Positions 1 to 6,888 are shown, counted from the stretch's first letter. The stretch: 12,099 nt of DNA from Zoogloeaceae bacterium (GCA_031259605.1 JAIRLE010000167.1:1-12099), one strand, 5' to 3'. The notes: generated by a model from the sequence alone, not told the origin. Program-made: numbers and translations.

Positions 1-114
1 GCATACTCCGGAAGTCTGCGAACATGGCGTGCCTGCGCGGGTTTTCAGAAAATCAAGGAGAGCAGGTCCGGTAATCCATGTGCACATCTGCGCAAAACGC
101 CGAAGGGAAATTCG
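1..114. other. Upstream flank of hscB, no gene assigned
   Basis: Two plus-strand frames are open from base 1. One ends at a TGA (116-118) that overlaps the hscB ATG, and the frame of hscB itself is open to the window edge. A third frame ends at TAA 72-74. None of the translated ends carries the Cys-Gly-Cys-Gly C-terminus of IscA, which normally precedes hscB in an isc operon. The piece could be the tail of an unrecognised gene or non-coding; it is too short to decide. Confidence 0.3.
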
Positions 115-687
115 ATGAATCTGACCGCCGATTTCTTCACCCTCTTCCAGCTTGCGCCCAGGTTTCGCCTTGATCTGGCGGAATTGGAAGCGCGTTACCT
201 GGCCTTGCAGGGCGAGGCGCACCCCGATCGTTTCGCGCGCGCCGACGAACGTGCGCAACGCTTTTCCATACAGATAGCGGCGCGGATCAACGAAGGGCGC
301 CAGATTCTGAAGGTGCCGCTCACAAGAGCCAAATACTTGCTGCACCTGGCAGGGCATGACCTGGAAGCCGAGCGCAACGTTTGCATGGAGCCGGAATTCC
401 TGGCGGCGCAAATGGAATGGCGGGAAGCGCTGGAGGCGGCCCGGAGCGGCGGCGATCGCCAGGCGCTCGAACGCCTTGGGCAGCGCCTGAAACTGGAATT
501 GCAGGGACGTTACCAGACCCTTGGCGCGCTCCTCGACGATCGGCGCGATCTCTTGTCCGCCGCCGGATGCATCCGGCAATTGATGTTTCTCGAAAAGCTG
601 CGTAGCGACATCGATGACGCGCTGGCGCTGCTGGAGGACGAGTGTCAGGGAACAGAGGACACCCCCAACGGGTTGTCAAGCGCGTAA
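115..687 (+). CDS. hscB: Fe-S cluster co-chaperone HscB (J-domain protein)
   Basis: The 190-residue protein matches HscB, the J-type co-chaperone that delivers the scaffold IscU to the Hsp70 HscA and stimulates its ATPase during iron-sulfur cluster transfer in the cytoplasm. It opens with a DFFTLFQL stretch typical of the family. The J-domain HPD motif is at residues 36-38 (HPDRF), followed by a helix with NEGRQILKVPLTRAKYLL, and a helical C-terminal domain (about 85-170) that in homologues binds IscU. It is somewhat longer than E. coli HscB (171 residues); the extra residues are a poor-complexity C-terminal tail whose DNA contains the CAGAGGAC repeat. The start is supported by GAAGGGA six bases upstream. 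No hscA or ferredoxin gene follows, which is unusual: the gene is followed by an AT-rich scar with a transposase relic. Confidence 0.93.
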   Translation: MNLTADFFTLFQLAPRFRLDLAELEARYLALQGEAHPDRFARADERAQRFSIQIAARINEGRQILKVPLTRAKYLLHLAGHDLEAERNVCMEPEFLAAQMEWREALEAARSGGDRQALERLGQRLKLELQGRYQTLGALLDDRRDLLSAAGCIRQLMFLEKLRSDIDDALALLEDECQGTEDTPNGLSSA

Positions 688-710
688 AAAACACCCCTGG
701 TGCCTTGCGC
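653..710 (+). repeat. Gene-end short repeat, copy 1
   Basis: CAGAGGAC (653-660) lies in the last codons of hscB and GGTGCCTTGCGC (699-710) just after the stop. The same two blocks, in the same order, flank the mtgA stop (9454-9461 and 9481-9492), and a shorter version follows smpB. I infer a dispersed gene-end element. Confidence 0.4.
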
Positions 711-726
711 GCGAAGAAAGACCGCC

Positions 727-748
727 CGAGGAATCCGGGGCTTCCTCG
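727..748 (+). terminator. Hairpin after hscB, possible terminator
   Basis: CGAGGAA (727-733) and TTCCTCG (742-748) form a perfect 7-bp stem with an 8-base loop, 40 bases after the hscB stop. There is no T-run after it, so intrinsic termination is uncertain; it could also be an mRNA 3'-end stabiliser. Confidence 0.35.
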
Positions 749-830
749 TGCACGCCTGTCCGGACGTCAGACAAAGGCTTCCCGTCCCATTACATGCCCG
801 CGCCGCCTGAATACCATCTCATGAGACTGG

Positions 831-1160
831 TGTCAACATTCTTAACGTCTACTAAAATATATTCACATTTCTTGCCCTGTCAAATTTCGCTTCATTCTTA
901 CCTCCCCTCACTCTCCTTTCCCTCTAAGTTCATCATCGCCCTGACTACTGGATAAGCTCAAAGACTTCTGTTTGCAAACTCTCGAATATCGAATGTAAAG
1001 CCTGTCTGAACACCCGCTTTTGCGTTCTCAAGACTATCGTAAAAAACCGCATTTCAATCTATAAACTTTATAGGTCATTCTTTGCTTCAAGTCAGTATCT
1101 TGTTGTAAAGCTCCGCAAATTTTTGCTTCTCATGATTGCTTAAATTCTTATTTCAGCAAA
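831..1160. other. AT-rich island without a gene
   Basis: Composition falls sharply here. Sample blocks counted by eye (841-900, 1021-1080) are about one third G+C, against mostly high-GC neighbours. I looked on both strands. The longest plausible plus-strand frame (821-955, 44 codons) has no ribosome-binding site and no recognisable content. On the minus strand an AGGAG-type site precedes only an approximately 10-codon frame. The island begins next to an imperfect palindrome (813-831) and ends at a hairpin cluster and transposase relic, so I infer acquired or decayed mobile DNA. Confidence 0.55.
1059..1073. repeat. Perfect palindrome in AT-rich island
   Basis: CTATAAA and TTTATAG are exact reverse complements separated by one base. 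The 15-base symmetry could be an operator-like protein site or a chance feature of AT-rich DNA. No gene start nearby assigns it a role. Confidence 0.35.
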
Positions 1161-1167
1161 AATTAGC

Positions 1168-1302
1168 GACAGCCCTTCAGGGCTGTCGGTCCAACTCCAT
1201 TGGGAAGGGGTTTCTCTCCCCTCCCCAATGGCGAAGGTCGAAACCCCGGCCTCGGCCGGGGTCTCAACCTTCGCGCCTTTCTTATGGGCGGGGTTTCAAA
1301 CC
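1168..1302. repeat. Cluster of tandem hairpins
   Basis: Three strong inverted repeats lie head to tail. The first is 1168-1187, GACAGCCCT / AGGGCTGTC, a perfect 9-bp stem. The second is 1197-1231, a 14-bp stem with one mismatch and a 7-base loop. The third is 1231-1274, with an outer GCGAAGGT / ACCTTCGC stem and an inner ACCCCGGCC / GGCCGGGGT stem. A weaker palindrome, GGTTTCAAACC, sits at 1292-1302. GAAACCCCG (1240-1248) can instead pair with CGGGGTTTC (1289-1297), excluding the inner stem of the third hairpin. The cluster sits between the AT-rich island and an IS481-type relic. It may be a mobile-element end, a REP-like element or a structured RNA. Confidence 0.6.
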
Positions 1303-1316
1303 GGAGTTAGTTTTAC

Positions 1317-1592
1317 GATGAATTTGACCAACCATGCGCCGCGCTGGACATCGAGCACCGGCTGACCCGACCACGGACGCCACAGACCAATGGAATGGTC
1401 GAGCGATTCAATGGACGCATCGCGGACATCCTGAAGACCCATCATTTCAACAGCGGCGAAGACCTCGAGCAAACGCTGCCGCGTTACGCCATGCTCTACA
1501 ATGAATACCTGCCGCAAGCCGCTCTCAACAGCAAACCCCCCTTGGGTTGCCATGAAAGGCTGGCATGCTTCTCGCCCCCAGCTCTTCAATAG
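1317..1592 (+). pseudogene. IS481-type transposase, C-terminal fragment
   Basis: Reading from GAT 1317 gives a fragment of about 91 residues that looks like the end of an IS481/rve-type DDE transposase. It contains DEFDQPCAALDIEHRLT, then PQTNGMVERFNGRI with the third catalytic acidic residue (E in MVERFNG), then the EDLEQTLPRYAMLYNEYLPQ and KPPLGC segments typical of the integrase-core end. An in-frame stop (TAG 1308-1310) precedes it, and the N-terminal helix-turn-helix region and the first two catalytic Asp residues are missing, so it cannot be active. The C-terminus is also atypical, ending in CFSPPALQ. No intact inverted-repeat ends or target duplication could be assigned. Confidence 0.85.
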
Positions 1593-1967
1593 CTCGCCTG
1601 GATAGAGGATCTATGGGATGCGACAGATAATCATCAGGAGGGTGTCTTCACGCTCTTCGCCATGCTCGAAACGCTCGAACGCCATTCCCGCAACAACTCA
1701 GAACCTTTGTCAGATCCCTCCTGCATAACCCGCGAAACTGCTGGGGAACATCGGATGTGTAGATGTAGATACCCATGGCTCGCGGGTGAGGAGCAATCCA
1801 GCGTTTCCCAGAGAAATCAGAGCCTGTCCATAGTCTCGGATTACCGTGTGAAATGTTTGATTTTCCTTCTTCCCCCTCATCCGCAGATGACGGCAGTGGT
1901 TGCCCCTGCCGCAACATTTCCCGGGCGCGTTCATGGAGGCGCCTCTACAGGAATCATGAACAGGTTC
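1593..1967. other. Unassigned region after transposase relic
   Basis: About 375 bases lie between the relic and the end of rnfH. The plus-strand frame after the relic stop stays open from 1593 into the rnfH region, but its later part is plainly antisense to rnfH. Minus-strand frames of 89 and 74 codons exist, but none has recognisable domains, a good ribosome-binding site or family-like composition. A perfect palindrome, GAGGCGCCTC, lies at 1936-1945 close to the rnfH stop. I infer degraded insertion or flanking DNA. Confidence 0.45.
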
Positions 1968-2312
1968 TCAGAGATGAACAGCTTCTTGCTCACCAGATGC
2001 GCCGCCTGCCGGGGATTTTCTGAGTCCCTTGCCTTCGGCGGCGCGTTGTTGGCGGATTTGCCTGGGATCGGCGATGAGCGGGCGGTAGATTTCCACCCGG
2101 TCGCGGTCGCGCAGGGGGGTATCGGACTTGGCGAGTTTGGAAAAAATGCCGAACCTGCCGTTTTCGAGATCGATTTCCGGATACTTTTGCAGCAGACCGG
2201 AGGCGGAGAGCGCGGCTCCCAAGGGGCTGGCGGGCGGCAGTTGCAGACAGACGACTTCCTGCTTTTCCGGCAGCGCATAAACCACTTCCACCTGTATGTT
2301 GTGTTCGCTCAT
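1968..2312 (-). CDS. rnfH: RnfH / RatB family ubiquitin-like protein
   Basis: The 114-residue protein matches the RnfH (RatB, UPF0125) family, small beta-grasp proteins of unresolved function. Family landmarks are IQVEVVYALPEKQ near the start, a GRFGIFSKLAKSDTPL segment (about 53-67) and DRVEIYRPLIADP (71-83). The core ends near residue 92, and the last 20 or so residues (SPAGGASGEQEAVHL) are a low-complexity tail longer than in E. coli RnfH (96 residues). The gene overlaps the ratA stop by ATGA and is preceded by GGAG about seven bases upstream, so the pair is co-transcribed and probably translationally coupled. RatB was named as the partner of RatA in a proposed toxin-antitoxin pair, but an antitoxin role is not established and cannot be read from the sequence. 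Confidence 0.9.
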   Translation of the reverse strand: MSEHNIQVEVVYALPEKQEVVCLQLPPASPLGAALSASGLLQKYPEIDLENGRFGIFSKLAKSDTPLRDRDRVEIYRPLIADPRQIRQQRAAEGKGLRKSPAGGASGEQEAVHL

Positions 2313-2749
2313 GATCCGGCTCCATGAACCTGGTCGGCGCGTTTGACAAAAGAATCGACAAAGGTATTGGCGATGCGGTTGAAAACGGGGCCAATCACCT
2401 TTTCCAGCAGTTTTCCGGAAAATTCATAGTGCAGACGAAATTCCACCTTGCAGGCATCCTCGCGCAGGGGGCGGAAATGCCAAAAGCCTTCCAGCTTCCT
2501 GAACGGACCATCGATCAGGCGAATGTGCATGGCGACGGGAAACTCCTTGCTGTTTTCCGTGGTGAACTGCGACTTTATGCCATGGAAATTGATGTGCAGG
2601 GTACCCACGGTGATTTTTTCGTCGCGGAAACGGCATAGTGCGCGGTTGCACCAAGGCAGGAACTGCGGGTAATCTTCGCAGCGATCCACCAGCTCAAACA
2701 TTTTTTGCGCTGAATGGGCGATCAGGACTGATTTTTCGACCAATGCCAT
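2309..2749 (-). CDS. ratA: RatA / COQ10-like START-domain protein
   Basis: The 146-residue protein belongs to the SRPBCC/START-fold RatA-COQ10 family. Visible signatures are MFELVDRCEDYPQFLPWC (17-34), GPFRKLEGFWHFRPL (81-95) and the C-terminal helix NTFVDSFVKRA (128-138). E. coli RatA was reported to block joining of the ribosomal subunits, whereas mitochondrial COQ10 relatives bind ubiquinone and support respiration; the sequence does not choose between these roles. Length is normal for the family. It is divergent from smpB across about 50 bases, as in E. coli. There is no good Shine-Dalgarno sequence before the ATG. A TTTAAT hexamer (plus-strand 2755-2760) lies five bases upstream on the coding strand, so a very short or absent leader is possible. 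Confidence 0.92.
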   Translation of the reverse strand: MALVEKSVLIAHSAQKMFELVDRCEDYPQFLPWCNRALCRFRDEKITVGTLHINFHGIKSQFTTENSKEFPVAMHIRLIDGPFRKLEGFWHFRPLREDACKVEFRLHYEFSGKLLEKVIGPVFNRIANTFVDSFVKRADQVHGAGS

Positions 2750-2772
2750 ATTCCATTAAATCCGTTCCTTGC

Positions 2773-2778
2773 TAGAAT
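2773..2778 (+). promoter_or_regulatory. Candidate -10 element for smpB
   Basis: TAGAAT lies 24 bases before the smpB ATG, with one mismatch to the sigma-70 -10 consensus. A start near 2785 would give a leader of roughly 17 bases that includes the AAGGA site at 2791-2795. The -35 region is weak (TTCCAT at 2751-2756 is the nearest fit). Confidence 0.4.
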
Positions 2779-2801
2779 CGGACGATTTTAAAGGAATCCT
2801 G

Positions 2802-3254
2802 ATGAATATTGCCAGCAACAAAAAAGCCTTTCACGATTATTTCATCGAAGAAAAATACGAAGCGGGCCTTGCCCTGGAAGGCTGGGAAGTCAAATCCATC
2901 CGCGCCGGACGGGCGCAGATCAAGGAAGCCCATGTACTTGTCAAGCGCGGCGAAATCTGGCTTCTGGGGATGCACGTCACCCCGCTGCCCACCGCCTCCA
3001 CCCATATTCACCCCGATCCGGCGCGCACACGCAAGCTGCTCTTGCACACCCGCCAGATCATGCAGCTGGTAGGCAAGGTGGAACGCGCCGGATATACCCT
3101 CGTGCCGCTCGATCTGCATTACACGCGCGGTCGCGTCAAGGTGGAAATCGGCCTCGCCAAAGGCAAGAAACAATACGACAAGCGCGAGGACGAAAAGGAA
3201 AAAGATTGGGTGCGTGAAAAACAACGTCTCATGCGCGAGAAGGTCAAGGGGTAG
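2802..3254 (+). CDS. smpB: SsrA-binding protein SmpB
   Basis: The 150-residue protein is SmpB, which binds tmRNA and delivers it to stalled ribosomes in trans-translation. It shows the N-terminal NKKAFHDYFIEEKYEAGL segment, the LEGWEVKSIRAGRAQIKEAHV core (25-45), the central beta-barrel, and the C-terminal basic tail beginning with KGKKQYDKR (120-128), which in homologues reaches into the mRNA channel. I start at ATG 2802, not at an upstream in-frame TTG (2769): AAGGA lies six bases upstream, and the homologous sequence begins with MNIASNKKA. The gene is divergent from ratA-rnfH. A long imperfect hairpin follows the stop. Confidence 0.96.
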   Translation: MNIASNKKAFHDYFIEEKYEAGLALEGWEVKSIRAGRAQIKEAHVLVKRGEIWLLGMHVTPLPTASTHIHPDPARTRKLLLHTRQIMQLVGKVERAGYTLVPLDLHYTRGRVKVEIGLAKGKKQYDKREDEKEKDWVREKQRLMREKVKG

Positions 3255-3274
3255 CGGGAGACAGGAAGCAAGAG

Positions 3275-3320
3275 GCAGAGGACAGGATGAGGGAAATCCC
3301 AGGCGCCTTGTCCTTCTGCC
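3275..3320 (+). terminator. Long imperfect hairpin after smpB, contains gene-end repeat
   Basis: GGCAGAGGACAGG (3275-3287) pairs with CCTTGTCCTTCTGCC (3306-3320) over 13 bp with two single-base bulges, starting 20 bases past the smpB stop. It contains the CAGAGGAC block (3277-3284) and GGCGCCTTG (3302-3310), which are shared in part with the hscB and mtgA ends. There is no T-run after it. It may end or stabilise the smpB transcript. Confidence 0.5.
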
Positions 3321-3486
3321 GACCAAAGCAACCCTGTGGCAGAATCATAGGCTCAGGGAGGAAAACAAAACCAGCAAGGAACAGCGGCTGCATGAAAGTT
3401 GCTTCGGATCGTCCGGGATGCGACGTTTATCTTTTGTCCCCTGATTCCTGCTACTCTTCGCGCTTTCTTTTTGCCTTCTTCTTCCC

Positions 3487-4323
3487 ATGGATTTCCTGTT
3501 GTTGTTCAAGGCCCTGATACTTGGCATTGTCGAGGGGCTGACCGAGTTCTTGCCGGTATCTTCCACCGGACACCTGATTATTGCCGGAAGTCTGCTGGAC
3601 TATACGAGCGCGCAGAGCAAGGTGTTCGAGATTGTCATCCAGTTGGGGGCGATTCTGGCGGTGTGCTGGCATTTCCGCGCGCGCATCGCGCTGGCCTTGC
3701 GCGGCTGGCGGCGTGACCCGTCGCAGCGGCGTTTCTGGCTGTTGCTGGGCGTGGCTTTCTTGCCCGCCGCCGTGTTGGGCGTGTTGCTGCATTCTTTCAT
3801 CAAGGACCATCTCTTCCATCCGCTTTCCGTCGCCTGCGCGCTGGCGGGCGGCGGTGTGCTGATGCTCTACATCGAGCGGCGCGCGGCGCGACATCCGGAA
3901 GCGATTCGGATAACCACCACGGACGACATGCACTGGCCGGACGCGATGAAGGTGGGGTTTGCCCAGTGTATCGCCATGTGGCCGGGCGTATCGCGTTCCG
4001 GCGCGACCATCATGGGCGGGATGATGTTCGGATTGTCGCGCCAGACGGCGACGGAGTTTTCTTTTTTTCTGGCGATTCCCACCATGTTCGCGGCCACGCT
4101 CTATGACGTGGCGAAAAACTGGGAACTGCTGCGCGCGGAGGATTTGCCCGTGTTTACGGTCGGCTTCGCCGCTTCCTTCGTTTTCGGGCTGCTGGCCGTC
4201 AAGGGACTGATTTATTTCGTCTCTCGCCACACCTTCAACAGTTTTGCCTGGTATCGCATCGTCTTTGGCGGCGTGGTGCTGCTGACGGCCTGGATGGGCT
4301 GGGTACAATGGACGGAACACTGA
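3487..4323 (+). CDS. uppP: Undecaprenyl-diphosphatase UppP (BacA)
   Basis: This 278-residue integral membrane protein dephosphorylates undecaprenyl pyrophosphate to recycle the lipid carrier for peptidoglycan and surface polysaccharide synthesis; overproduction of such enzymes gives bacitracin resistance. Both family signatures are intact: GIVEGLTEFLPVSSTGHL (13-30) with glutamates 16 and 20, the SST serines and His29, and PGVSRSGAT (166-174) with Arg170. Several hydrophobic segments are visible (for example 48-62, 83-102, 114-130, 223-245, 256-272). The start matches the usual family N-terminus MD-x-L, yet the bases before it are pyrimidine-rich with no Shine-Dalgarno sequence. The next gene begins inside its last codons. 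Confidence 0.96.
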   Translation: MDFLLLFKALILGIVEGLTEFLPVSSTGHLIIAGSLLDYTSAQSKVFEIVIQLGAILAVCWHFRARIALALRGWRRDPSQRRFWLLLGVAFLPAAVLGVLLHSFIKDHLFHPLSVACALAGGGVLMLYIERRAARHPEAIRITTTDDMHWPDAMKVGFAQCIAMWPGVSRSGATIMGGMMFGLSRQTATEFSFFLAIPTMFAATLYDVAKNWELLRAEDLPVFTVGFAASFVFGLLAVKGLIYFVSRHTFNSFAWYRIVFGGVVLLTAWMGWVQWTEH

Positions 4324-4895
4324 AGCGCATCCTCTACCTGCACGGCTTCGCTTCCTCGCCGCGCTCCTGGAAGGCGGTCGCCCTGCGAGAAGCGATGGCG
4401 GCGCGCGGGTTGGCGGATCGGCTGGATACGCCCGCAATCCCCTGGCCGCCGGACGCGGCAGTGGCGGCGCTGGAGACTTGCGTCGCCGCGCGTCTCGAGG
4501 CGGGCGCGACGCTGACCCTGGCCGGTTCGTCGCTGGGCGGTTATTACGCCAGTTGGCTGGCGGAACGCCATGATCTTCGGGCGGCGCTGATCAATCCGGC
4601 AGTGGCGGCGCACCTGACGCCGGAGCGTCATCTGGGCGTCTGGCAAAATCAATACACGGACGAAGCCCTGCGCGTAAAAGCCGCGCATATCGATTTTTTG
4701 CGCGGCATCGCCGTGGAGACGCCCACGCCCGAACGGTATCTGTTGCTGCTGGAGACTGGCGACGAGGTGCTGGATTGTCGTCTGGCCCAGGCGCATTACG
4801 CGGGCGCTTGCCAGCAGGTTTGCGCGGGCGGCAATCACAGTTTTACCCGATTTGCCGAATTCATCCCGCAAATCCTTGAATTCGCCGGTTTATAA
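4308..4895 (+). CDS. YqiA-like alpha/beta-hydrolase esterase
   Basis: The 195-residue protein resembles the YqiA/UPF0227 family of small alpha/beta-hydrolase esterases. It begins with ILYLHGFASSPRSWK (8-22), the oxyanion-side HGF motif. The nucleophile elbow GSSLGGYY places the serine at 75, TGDEVLD (150-156) offers the acid (Asp152 or Asp156), and GGNHSF (174-179) places the histidine at 177. The usual EAINP-type segment appears as ALINPAV. Length is normal. It overlaps uppP by 16 bases and ends seven bases before the ribonuclease start, so it belongs to the same operon. The natural substrate is unknown. Confidence 0.88.
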   Translation: MDGTLKRILYLHGFASSPRSWKAVALREAMAARGLADRLDTPAIPWPPDAAVAALETCVAARLEAGATLTLAGSSLGGYYASWLAERHDLRAALINPAVAAHLTPERHLGVWQNQYTDEALRVKAAHIDFLRGIAVETPTPERYLLLLETGDEVLDCRLAQAHYAGACQQVCAGGNHSFTRFAEFIPQILEFAGL

Positions 4896-4896
4896 T
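4891..4896 (+). promoter_or_regulatory. Consensus -10 box placed for a leaderless start
   Basis: An exact TATAAT ends six bases before the ATG of the ribonuclease gene, so transcription would begin at or next to that A. There is no Shine-Dalgarno sequence before the ATG. The -35 region at normal spacing (about 4868-4873) does not match TTGACA. The box overlaps the stop codon of the preceding gene. Confidence 0.45.
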
Positions 4897-4902
4897 GTTC
4901 CG

Positions 4903-6885
4903 ATGAACGAAAATGTACTTTTTGAAGAAGGCGGGAACTTTCGGGCGGGCAGCATCCTCGTGGATAACGAAACCAGCCTACAAGTGGAACTTCCGGGCGG
5001 AAAACGCAGTAAAATCAAAGCGTCCCAGATCTTGCTGCGCTTTCAAAGTTCCGCGCCGGGGCAGATTCTGAAAGACGCCGAACCGCTGGCCGCCGATATT
5101 GATGTCGCATTTCTTTGGGAGATTGCCGGTGAAGGCGAATTTGCTTTTCTTGATCTGGCCGAAGACTACTACGGCCACAAACCCGCCGCGCCTGAAGCGG
5201 CATCGCTGCTGCTTGCCCTGCATGCCGCGCCGGTCTACTTCCAGCGCAAGGGCAAGGGTCATTTCCGTAAAGCCCCTGCCGACACTCTCCGCGCCGCTCT
5301 GGCCGGTATTGAAAAAAAGCGTCAACAGGCGCTCGCCATTGAGGGTTGGGTACAGAATCTGATCGCCGGAAAACTGCCTGCCGAACTCGTCCCCCACGTT
5401 GCCAGCCTGCTCGCCCGGCCTGACCGCAATCGTCCGGAAATCAAGGCGTTCGAAGCCGCCGCCCACGCGCTTTCCTGTTCGCTGCCCGAGTTGCTGCTGA
5501 AAACCGGCGCGCTGAAATCGCCGCATGACGTGCATCTGCAATCCTTTCTGGCCGAGCAGTTTCCCAAGGGGACGGGTTTTCCGCCCTTCGACCTGCCTGT
5601 TTTGTCCGATGATTTGCCGGATGCCGGGGTGCGCGCCTTTTCCATCGACGACGCCAGCACCACGGAAGTCGATGACGCCTTTTCGCTGGCCGCCTTGCCG
5701 GATGGCGGCTGGCGCATCGGCATTCACATCGCCGCGCCGGGTCTGGCGCTGGCGCATGGCGACACGCTCGCCGCCATTGCCCGCGCCCGCCTATCCACCG
5801 TCTACATGCCGGGGCAAAAGATCACCATGTTGCCGGAAACGGTGGTGGAAGCCTGCACACTGGCGGCGGGACGCAATTGTCCGGCGGTGTCGCTCTACCT
5901 CACTGTCGACGCGGCGCAAAATATCGTGGCGCATGCCTCCTGTGTCGAACGGGTGCATATTGCCGCCAATCTGCGCCACCACGAAATCGAACCCTGGTTC
6001 AACGAAACGAGCGTATGCGGCGCGTTGCCGGACAAACCCTTCGCCAACGAACTGCGCTTTCTCTGGCGTTTTGCCTGTGCGGCGGAGGCGCGGCGCGGCA
6101 AGCCTTCCGCCACGCAAGACATTCACGACTACAACTTCGAGATTACGGGCGATCTGTCCGATGCGGAAAGCTGCCGCGTCCATATCGCCGCCAGGAAACG
6201 CGGCAGTCCGCTGGACAAGCTGGTGGCGGAACTGATGATCATCGCCAATGCCGCCTGGGGCGGCCTGCTTGCCGAGCGCAAAATCGCCTGCCTGTACCGC
6301 GCGCAGACCGGCGGCAAGGCGCGCATGACCACCGCGCCGCAGGCGCATGAAGGGCTGGGCGTACCGCAATACGCCTGGATGACCTCGCCCTTGCGCCGCT
6401 ATTGCGACCTGGTGAATCAATGGCAGTTGATCGCCGCCTTGCGCGGGGTGCCGCCACCCTTTGCGCCACGCTCCGCCGAGCTTTTCGCCGCTCTGCGCGA
6501 TTTTGAAGTCACCTACGCCGCCTATGCCGAATTCCAGCGGCGCATGGAGCGTTACTGGTGCCTGCGTTACCTGGCGCAGGAATCGCTCACCGAAGCCGTG
6601 GTCGTTGTGCGCCGCGACGAACTGGCGCGTTTCGAGACACTGCCCCTGTTCGTGCGTCTGCCCGGCGCGCTCCATTTTCCTTCCGGTCAACGCCTGAAAG
6701 TGGCAATCGAGCATCTGGATTTTCTCGCCCTGGAAGCGCATTGTCATTGCGTGGAAGCGATGGACGCGCGCGCATTGACGGAGGAGGAGGAGGAAGAAGA
6801 TGAGGCATCATTGTCGGAAGCCGTGACGCCAAAAGACGCCGTCGCGCCGCCGCTTTCCGTTGCCGCCGGATCCGCGCCGTTCTGA
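4903..6885 (+). CDS. RNase II-family (RNB domain) 3'-5' exoribonuclease
   Basis: The 660-residue protein has an RNB catalytic domain of the RNase II/R superfamily, enzymes that degrade single-stranded RNA processively from the 3' end using Mg2+. An N-terminal beta-rich part (1-50) and a helical, winged-helix-like part (about 75-200) precede the catalytic motif FSIDDASTTEVDDAFSL (246-262). Asp249, Asp257 and Asp258 match the E. coli RNase II acidic residues, while the remaining one is Glu255. YMPGQKITMLPE (301-312) and SPLRRYCDLVNQ (495-506), with the conserved arginines 498/499, follow. The C-terminus holds a small beta-rich segment where S1 would be, then an acidic tail (EEEEEEDE) instead of the basic tail of RNase R. 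I choose ATG 4903 over an in-frame ATG 51 bases upstream because the latter lies within the preceding gene. It may be leaderless. Confidence 0.88.
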   Translation: MNENVLFEEGGNFRAGSILVDNETSLQVELPGGKRSKIKASQILLRFQSSAPGQILKDAEPLAADIDVAFLWEIAGEGEFAFLDLAEDYYGHKPAAPEAASLLLALHAAPVYFQRKGKGHFRKAPADTLRAALAGIEKKRQQALAIEGWVQNLIAGKLPAELVPHVASLLARPDRNRPEIKAFEAAAHALSCSLPELLLKTGALKSPHDVHLQSFLAEQFPKGTGFPPFDLPVLSDDLPDAGVRAFSIDDASTTEVDDAFSLAALPDGGWRIGIHIAAPGLALAHGDTLAAIARARLSTVYMPGQKITMLPETVVEACTLAAGRNCPAVSLYLTVDAAQNIVAHASCVERVHIAANLRHHEIEPWFNETSVCGALPDKPFANELRFLWRFACAAEARRGKPSATQDIHDYNFEITGDLSDAESCRVHIAARKRGSPLDKLVAELMIIANAAWGGLLAERKIACLYRAQTGGKARMTTAPQAHEGLGVPQYAWMTSPLRRYCDLVNQWQLIAALRGVPPPFAPRSAELFAALRDFEVTYAAYAEFQRRMERYWCLRYLAQESLTEAVVVVRRDELARFETLPLFVRLPGALHFPSGQRLKVAIEHLDFLALEAHCHCVEAMDARALTEEEEEEDEASLSEAVTPKDAVAPPLSVAAGSAPF

Positions 6886-6888
6886 ATC

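Noticed and set aside
821..955. 44-codon plus-strand frame in the AT-rich island, considered as a small toxin or peptide
   Set aside because: It has no Shine-Dalgarno sequence, no clear membrane segment and no partner gene or antisense RNA evidence.
1168..1302. Hairpin cluster read as a CRISPR array or integron attC site
   Set aside because: There are no regularly spaced direct repeats with unique spacers, and no attC-type core sites or integrase gene. The hairpins differ from each other in sequence.
1662..2327. Plus-strand open frame of 221 codons from the scar into rnfH
   Set aside because: Its second half is antisense to rnfH and its first half has no recognisable content or ribosome-binding site.
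1968..2749. ratA-rnfH as a toxin-antitoxin module
   Set aside because: The names come from one proposed role in E. coli. Family evidence equally supports a quinone-binding COQ10-like role, and nothing in the sequence shows an antitoxin.
3451..4437. Minus-strand open frame of 328 codons opposite uppP
   Set aside because: uppP carries both family signatures; the antisense frame is low-complexity Arg/Gln/His-rich.
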